From positions 1-5,422 of the forward strand of contig USSA01000189.1 of assembly GCA_900557255.1 (NCBI GenBank): a stretch of 5,422 bases of DNA. The letters run 5' to 3'. Every line of letters starts with the position of its first letter. The stretch's first letter is position 1. Position numbers and translations under genes: made by a program. Below, in pieces: positions 1 to 3,806 of the stretch. A model generated the notes under the pieces. The model ran no database searches and was not told where the DNA came from. It saw only the letters and a program-made list of their open reading frames with translations. This DNA is from an uncultured Prevotella sp. GTDB taxonomy: Bacteria > Bacteroidota > Bacteroidia > Bacteroidales > Bacteroidaceae.

Positions 1-47
1 AAATAACCCTTCAAGTCTTTGCGGATTTGAAGGGTTATTTTGTTTAT
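1..47 (+). terminator. Rho-independent terminator of a gene upstream of the window
   Basis: A perfect 14-bp inverted repeat (arms 1-14 and 27-40) encloses a 12-base loop. The stem can be extended inward by a G-T wobble and two further pairs (15-17 with 24-26), leaving a 6-base loop. The right arm runs into a T-rich tail (TTTTGTTT). No gene for it lies inside the window, so it most likely ends a + strand gene just to the left. The A-rich left arm would let it work on the other strand too, but no converging gene is present. Confidence 0.85.
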
Positions 48-159
48 AATAAAGTTCGGATACAACAAGCTCTTTGCATCTATGATAGGTCAATTTTGAT
101 GAAAAGCAGTCAATAAAATGAGAAAATAAGTAAAAAGGGTGCATCTTTCGTATTGATTT

Positions 160-199
160 AGGGTGATATTCAAAATTATTTTGTATCTTTGCCCTCGTA
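160..199 (+). promoter_or_regulatory. Putative Bacteroidales-type promoter of the dehydrogenase gene
   Basis: TATCTTTG at 184-191 fits the Bacteroidetes -7 consensus TANNTTTG and predicts a start of transcription near 198, giving a leader of about 33 bases. At the expected -33 position (about 161-165) there is no TTTG; the nearest TTG (153-155) is too far upstream. A 13-base dyad, CAAAATTATTTTG (171-183), abuts the -7 element and could be an operator, although it is A/T-rich. The start codon is preceded by an A/T-rich stretch without a Shine-Dalgarno sequence, as is usual in this phylum. Confidence 0.6.
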
Positions 200-230
200 A
201 CAAATCAAACAATTTATAAAAAATAAAATT

Positions 231-1034
231 ATGGACTTTAATAAACTATTCTCATTAGAGGGTAAAGTAGCCCTCGTTACAGGTGCCGCTTATGGTATAG
301 GTTTTGCTATGGCTGAGGCTTATGCCAAAGCTGGTGCTAAGATTGCTTTCAATTGCCGCAGCCAGCACCACATGGATCAGGCTCTTGCAGATTACAAAGC
401 AAAGGGTATTGAGGCAAAGGGTTATATCTGTGATGTAACAGACGAGGAACAGGTGAAAAACATGGTAGCTGACATCGAGAAGGAACTTGGTGTTATTGAT
501 ATTTTGGTAAACAACGCAGGTATTATCAAGCGTATTCCTATGACTGAGATGTCTGTAGATGACTTCAAGCAGGTTATTGACATTGACCTCACAGCACCTT
601 TTATCGTATCTAAGGCAGTTATCCCTGGTATGATCAAGAAGGGTCATGGTAAGATTATCAACATCTGTTCTATGATGAGCGAGTTGGGTCGTGAGACTGT
701 TTCTGCATACGCAGCTGCCAAGGGTGGCTTGAAGATGTTGACACGTAACATCTGCTCAGAGTATGGTGAGTACAACATCCAGTGCAATGGCTTGGGCCCT
801 GGTTACATCGCAACTCCTCAGACAGCACCTCTCCGTGAGCGTCAGGCTGATGGTAGCCGTCATCCATTCGACAGCTTCATTTGTGCAAAGACTCCTGCAG
901 GTCGCTGGTTGGAACCAGAAGAGTTGGCTGGTCCTGCAGTTTTCTTGGCTTCAGATGCTTCTAATGCAGTGAATGGTCACATTCTCTATGTAGATGGTGG
1001 TATCTTGGCATATATCGGAAAGCAGCCAAAATAA
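231..1034 (+). CDS. SDR-family oxidoreductase, gluconate 5-dehydrogenase / KduD type
   Basis: This 267-residue cytosolic classical short-chain dehydrogenase has the full Rossmann set: TGAAYGIG (17-24) for the cofactor, NNAG (94-97), Ser147, Tyr160 and Lys164 as catalytic residues, PG (190-191), and a C-terminal VDGG (254-257). The stretch NICSMMSELGR (144-154) is characteristic of gluconate 5-dehydrogenase (IdnO), which interconverts 5-ketogluconate and gluconate. Close relatives in Bacteroidales carry that name, but the related KduD (2-deoxy-3-keto-sugar acid step of hexuronate breakdown) is an equally sensible role, so no symbol is given. Cys42-Arg43 stand where NAD-dependent enzymes carry Asp, which suggests NADP(H). 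Two further oddities are Asp119 at the usual catalytic Asn position and an extra loop near 202-212 relative to the roughly 254-residue E. coli enzymes. ATG at 231 is well placed behind the promoter; the gene stands alone and ends at the terminator it shares with HU. Confidence 0.88.
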   Translation: MDFNKLFSLEGKVALVTGAAYGIGFAMAEAYAKAGAKIAFNCRSQHHMDQALADYKAKGIEAKGYICDVTDEEQVKNMVADIEKELGVIDILVNNAGIIKRIPMTEMSVDDFKQVIDIDLTAPFIVSKAVIPGMIKKGHGKIINICSMMSELGRETVSAYAAAKGGLKMLTRNICSEYGEYNIQCNGLGPGYIATPQTAPLRERQADGSRHPFDSFICAKTPAGRWLEPEELAGPAVFLASDASNAVNGHILYVDGGILAYIGKQPK

Positions 1035-1079
1035 AGGATCAAACATGAAGATTTAAGTTTGAATAAACTTGAATAGAAT

Positions 1080-1124
1080 AAAAAAATATAGGGCAGCCAT
1101 AAAGGACTGCCCTATATTTGTAAT
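1080..1124. terminator. Shared bidirectional terminator between the dehydrogenase and HU genes
   Basis: A perfect 13-bp inverted repeat (arms 1084-1096 and 1107-1119) with a GGGCAG/CTGCCC core separates two convergent genes. Seven A residues (1080-1086) on the left give a U-tract for transcripts coming from the HU gene on the minus strand. The + strand side has a weaker TATATTTG tail for the dehydrogenase transcript. A smaller hairpin (AAGTTT 1055-1060 with AAACTT 1065-1070) lies between the dehydrogenase stop codon and this terminator; whether it matters is unknown. Confidence 0.88.
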
Positions 1125-1141
1125 TAAAATAATCTTTACAA

Positions 1142-1417
1142 TTATTTGTTGATTGCATCTGCAAGCTCAGCACCAGCCTTGAACTTAGCAACCTTTTTAG
1201 CTGCAATCTGGATCTTCTCCTTAGTAGCTGGATTGATACCCTCACGAGCAGGACGCTCGTTAATGCTGAATGTACCGAAACCTACCAACTGGATCTTGTC
1301 ACCTGCAATGAGGGCTTCCTTCAATGCGTTTGTTGTAGCTTCAAGAGCGGCCTTAGCCTGTGCCTTTGTAATCTCAGCACCTGCTGCAATCTTGTCAATC
1401 AATTCTGTCTTGTTCAT
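1142..1417 (-). CDS. hup: Histone-like DNA-binding protein HU
   Basis: This 91-residue protein has the standard HU/IHF length. HU dimers bind and bend DNA without strong sequence preference and shape the nucleoid, influencing replication, repair and transcription. Residues 1-45 form the helical dimerisation part (MNKTELIDKIA start). The family signature covers 46-65: GFGTF (46-50), Arg55, Arg58, Gly60 and Asn62-Pro63. Pro63 is at the canonical tip of the DNA-embracing beta arm, where it intercalates and kinks the DNA. The C-terminal helix ends with ELADAINK. The canonical R-x-x-R-x-G-x-N-P-x-T arm favours HU over IHF or the longer divergent Bacteroidetes HU-like proteins. The gene has its own near-consensus promoter and is divergent from the rhomboid operon. 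Its uniform choice of preferred codons suits an abundant protein. Confidence 0.95.
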   Translation of the reverse strand: MNKTELIDKIAAGAEITKAQAKAALEATTNALKEALIAGDKIQLVGFGTFSINERPAREGINPATKEKIQIAAKKVAKFKAGAELADAINK

Positions 1418-1463
1418 AATTTTTCGTTATTAAATGAATAATATTGTTGTTTCTTAGTTGAAT

Positions 1464-1501
1464 TCGTTTACAAATATAGCTTTTTCTTGTGAAAGTTCAA
1501 A
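1464..1501 (-). promoter_or_regulatory. Promoter of the HU gene (Bacteroidetes sigma type)
   Basis: Read on the minus strand, TTTG (1501-1498) is followed after 19 bases by TATATTTG (1478-1471). This matches the Bacteroidetes primary-sigma consensus TTTG-N19-TANNTTTG in both sequence and spacing. Transcription would start near 1464, giving a leader of roughly 47 bases before the ATG at 1417. There is no Shine-Dalgarno sequence; the start codon is preceded by an A-rich run. Confidence 0.8.
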
Positions 1502-1557
1502 TAAAAAAAGCAGAAAAGTGATGAAATTATTGAAAATTAAGTGTAATAAGTCTATTT

Positions 1558-1598
1558 TTTGGTGTTTTCACGGATATTTTTCGTAATTTTGTCGCCAA
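1558..1598 (+). promoter_or_regulatory. Putative promoter of the rhomboid/EEP operon
   Basis: TAATTTTG (1584-1591) fits the TANNTTTG -7 consensus. A TTTG at 1558-1561 can serve as the -33 element, with a 22-base spacer that is slightly longer than the optimum. Transcription would start near 1598, about 48 bases before the ATG at 1646. The region between this and the HU promoter (about 1502-1557) is A-rich, and I see no further conserved element there. Confidence 0.6.
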
Positions 1599-1645
1599 AA
1601 TACAAATATTAGTTAGATTATTAAACAGTTTAGAGAAATAAAGTT

Positions 1646-2584
1646 ATGCGCAATATTCCAATTGTAACAAAGAATTTGCTGATAGTGAATGTAGTAGCAT
1701 TCCTGGCATGCATGCTGATGGACAAGAGTATGGGTGGTGGTTCTGGCCTGACAGATCTGTTTGGGCTTCATTTCTTCCTGGCATCCGATTTCCATATTTA
1801 TCAGTTAGTTACCTACATGTTTATGCATGGTGGTTTCCAGCATATTCTCTTTAATATGTTTGCCTTATGGATGTTTGGCTGTGTGGTTGAAAGAGTTTGG
1901 GGACCAAAGAAATTCCTTTTTTATTACATAGTGTGTGGAGTGGGAGCAGGTTTGTTCCAGGAAGCTGCACAGTATATTACCTATGTGGCAAAGGATATGG
2001 CAGCTTATGATTATGTTAGTGTTAATGGAGCCAGAATAACAATGGAGCAATATCTGAACCTATGGACTACCGTGGGAGCTTCAGGAGCTATTTATGCCAT
2101 ATTGCTTGCCTTTGGTATGATTTATCCAAACGAGCGTCTCTTCATTTTCCCGTTGCCAGTTCCTATTAAAGCTAAATTCTTCGTGATAGGCTATGCTGTC
2201 ATAGAATTGGTTTCAACATTCTCTCTCTCTGATGACGGTGTGGCTCATATTGCCCATTTGGGAGGTATGGTCTTTGGATTCTTCCTGATACGTTATTGGC
2301 GTAAGCAGATTGATAACGGTTACTATCATTCAAATTCTGCAGACGCTTTTGATAAGTTGAAAGGTATGTTCGGTGGAAAGCGTCGGGCAGGTAGAACGCA
2401 TTTTACTTATACCAAGAATGAATCTTATAATCAGACTTATGAACAGGATGCTGAATGTAAGACCAACGAAAAGGTTGTGTCACAGGAAGAGATAGATCGA
2501 ATCTTGGATAAAATAAGAAAGAGCGGTTATGATAGCTTGACTCCTAGTGAAAAGCAGATGCTCTTTGATCAGAGTAATAAGTAA
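1646..2584 (+). CDS. Rhomboid family intramembrane serine protease
   Basis: This 312-residue inner-membrane protease cuts transmembrane substrates near the outer face of the membrane. About six membrane segments are visible (near 9-26, 52-79, 88-104, 142-160, 174-193 and 199-218). The catalytic dyad is intact: Ser146 in GASG (144-147) and His204 in AHLGG (203-207). The oxyanion-side pattern H-x4-H-x3-N is His61, His66 and Asn70, and the L1-loop motif VERVWG is at 81-86. An extra loop of about 35 residues lies between segments 3 and 4 (105-140). The cytoplasmic tail (219-312) is hydrophilic and ends in a compact charged element (about 278-308, EEIDRILDKI then SLTPSEK) that recurs, as far as I recall, in Bacteroidetes rhomboids. 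The next gene begins 5 bases after the stop codon, so the two are very probably co-transcribed. The substrate is unknown. ATG at 1646 follows the predicted promoter and leaves the first membrane segment intact. Confidence 0.93.
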   Translation: MRNIPIVTKNLLIVNVVAFLACMLMDKSMGGGSGLTDLFGLHFFLASDFHIYQLVTYMFMHGGFQHILFNMFALWMFGCVVERVWGPKKFLFYYIVCGVGAGLFQEAAQYITYVAKDMAAYDYVSVNGARITMEQYLNLWTTVGASGAIYAILLAFGMIYPNERLFIFPLPVPIKAKFFVIGYAVIELVSTFSLSDDGVAHIAHLGGMVFGFFLIRYWRKQIDNGYYHSNSADAFDKLKGMFGGKRRAGRTHFTYTKNESYNQTYEQDAECKTNEKVVSQEEIDRILDKIRKSGYDSLTPSEKQMLFDQSNK

Positions 2585-2589
2585 AAAGC

Positions 2590-3687
2590 ATGTTTAAAGG
2601 ATTTAAGGAATTTACATATAAGATGATAGCTGGTGCTAATGTGGCAACTATCATCATCATGTTGCTGGTGGGCTTTTCTGACTTCTTTCAGCCGGAAAAG
2701 TTCGCCGCATTGGCTAATCTTGGCTTACTTTTCCCGGTTTTTCTTATAGTTAACTTAGGCTTTTTGCTTTTCTGGTTGCTCTTCCGGTCTAAATATGCCA
2801 TTATTCCATTCTTAGGCTTCTTGATCTGTTTTGTTCCTGTCCGCAAGTATATGCCAATCAACTTTTCTGGCGAAACTCCAAAAGGTTGTATCAAAGTTCT
2901 ATCATATAATACCTGGAATTTTGGTGCACAGACAGAGGATGCCGAAGGAACTAATATCTGTATTGCTTATCTGCAGGAGCAGGATGCTGATATTGTTTGT
3001 CTGCAGGAAGCATGTCCTACTTCCCGGAATATTGAACAGATAGATAGCATGCTCAAGCCTATGTATGCTTATCAGGATACAACGATGCACATAAATGGTG
3101 GAAATTGTCTTATGTTGCTCAGTAAATACCCTATTCTTTCAAAAGAGAGAATTCCTTATGAATCGAAAGGAAATATGAGTGTAGCGTATCGTCTGAAAGT
3201 GAAAGATAGAGAGGTCCTTCTCATCAATAATCATTTGGAAACTACCGGCTTAAGTTTAGAGGACAGACGCCAGTTCAAGAATCTGGTTATCGGAAAATTG
3301 CAGGTTGATACTGCAGAAGAAACGTCCAAACTGCTCGTTGTAAAACTTGCCGAGGCAACAAAGAAACGGGCTCCGGAGGCTGAGGCTGTAGCAAAATACA
3401 TTCATCAGCATAAAGAACAGAGTATTATTTTGTGCGGTGACTTTAATGATGGTCCTATCTCTTATGCTCATCGAACGATAGCTAAAGATTTGACGGATTG
3501 CTACATTGCAAGTGGTAACGGACCGGGTATCAGCTATCATCATGGAGGCTTTTTTGTTCGCATTGACAATATCATGTGTTCAGACGATTGGGAGCCTTAT
3601 GAATGTAAAGTTGATGATAAAATCGCCGTTTCAGACCACTATCCTATCATTTGTAAGCTAAAAATGCGCCCTAAAAAGCAAAAATAG
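2590..3687 (+). CDS. Membrane-anchored endonuclease/exonuclease/phosphatase-fold protein
   Basis: This 365-residue protein has three predicted N-terminal membrane segments (about 12-30, 44-65 and 68-84), followed by a complete EEP (DNase I-like) domain from about residue 100. The metal-dependent phosphodiesterase motifs are all present: Asn107 (LSYNTWN), Glu140 (CLQEA), His215 (NNHLE), Asp284 and Asn286 (GDFND), Asp326 (RIDNI), and Asp349-His350 (SDH). An active Mg-dependent enzyme is therefore expected. The superfamily covers nucleases, inositol phosphatases and sphingomyelinases, so the substrate cannot be named from sequence. A Lys-rich N-terminus (K3, K6, K11) and the basic residues between segments 2 and 3 (R66, K68) suggest an N-in topology, which would place the catalytic domain in the periplasm. 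The gene follows the rhomboid gene by 5 bases without a ribosome binding site of its own, so translational coupling is plausible. Its codon use, like that of the rhomboid, is less biased than that of its flanking genes. Confidence 0.88.
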   Translation: MFKGFKEFTYKMIAGANVATIIIMLLVGFSDFFQPEKFAALANLGLLFPVFLIVNLGFLLFWLLFRSKYAIIPFLGFLICFVPVRKYMPINFSGETPKGCIKVLSYNTWNFGAQTEDAEGTNICIAYLQEQDADIVCLQEACPTSRNIEQIDSMLKPMYAYQDTTMHINGGNCLMLLSKYPILSKERIPYESKGNMSVAYRLKVKDREVLLINNHLETTGLSLEDRRQFKNLVIGKLQVDTAEETSKLLVVKLAEATKKRAPEAEAVAKYIHQHKEQSIILCGDFNDGPISYAHRTIAKDLTDCYIASGNGPGISYHHGGFFVRIDNIMCSDDWEPYECKVDDKIAVSDHYPIICKLKMRPKKQK

Positions 3688-3729
3688 AGCAAATTATTCT
3701 TATATAAGAAAAAAAATGCTTATTTTTGC
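3678..3729. repeat. Inverted repeat spanning the EEP stop codon and the putative secD -7 element
   Basis: The left arm GCAAAAATA(G)AGCA (3678-3691) pairs with the right arm TGCTTATTTTTGC (3717-3729), giving 13 pairs with one bulged G at 3687. The space between the arms holds a perfect 14-base palindrome, TTCTTATATAAGAA (3697-3710). The left arm contains the last codons and the stop of the EEP gene; the right arm contains TATTTTTG (3721-3728), a candidate promoter element. In a read-through transcript it could form a two-tier, A/U-rich stem-loop. No proper U-tract follows the right arm, so it would be at best a weak terminator. Confidence 0.5.
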
Positions 3730-3735
3730 ACAACT
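3697..3735 (+). promoter_or_regulatory. Putative promoter of the secD gene
   Basis: TATTTTTG (3721-3728) matches the TANNTTTG -7 consensus and predicts transcription from about 3735, with a leader of roughly 72 bases. No TTTG is found at the -33 position; the 14-base palindrome TTCTTATATAAGAA lies there instead and might bind a regulator. Because no strong terminator separates the EEP gene from secD, read-through from the rhomboid operon is also possible. Confidence 0.45.
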
Positions 3736-3806
3736 TTATGGAGGTTTTTGAAAGAATCCCTAAAAGCAATTGAAAAGAAACAAATAATTAATAACAATAA
3801 ATAGAA

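Noticed and set aside
75..146. The 7-mer TGCATCT occurring twice (75-81 and 140-146) upstream of the dehydrogenase gene
   Set aside because: It is too short, and the copies are 65 bases apart with no further shared flank, so chance suffices.
153..173. TTGA-N13-TCAA dyad upstream of the dehydrogenase promoter as a regulator site
   Set aside because: It has only four bases per arm with no extension, in A/T-rich DNA; it is not distinguishable from background.
255..647. A 130-codon minus-strand frame opposite the dehydrogenase
   Set aside because: It is a shadow of the real gene, with a Cys/His-rich, family-less translation and no promoter in front of it.
1146..1433. A 95-codon + strand reading frame lying almost entirely opposite the HU gene
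   Set aside because: It is antisense to a highly conserved gene whose strong codon bias keeps the opposite frame open. It has no promoter or start context, and its hydrophobic composition mirrors HU codons.
3678..3729. Treating the inverted repeat after the EEP gene as a standard strong intrinsic terminator
   Set aside because: The stem is A/T-rich, the interval between the arms is long, and no U-tract follows the right arm, unlike the two clear terminators at 1-47 and 1080-1124.
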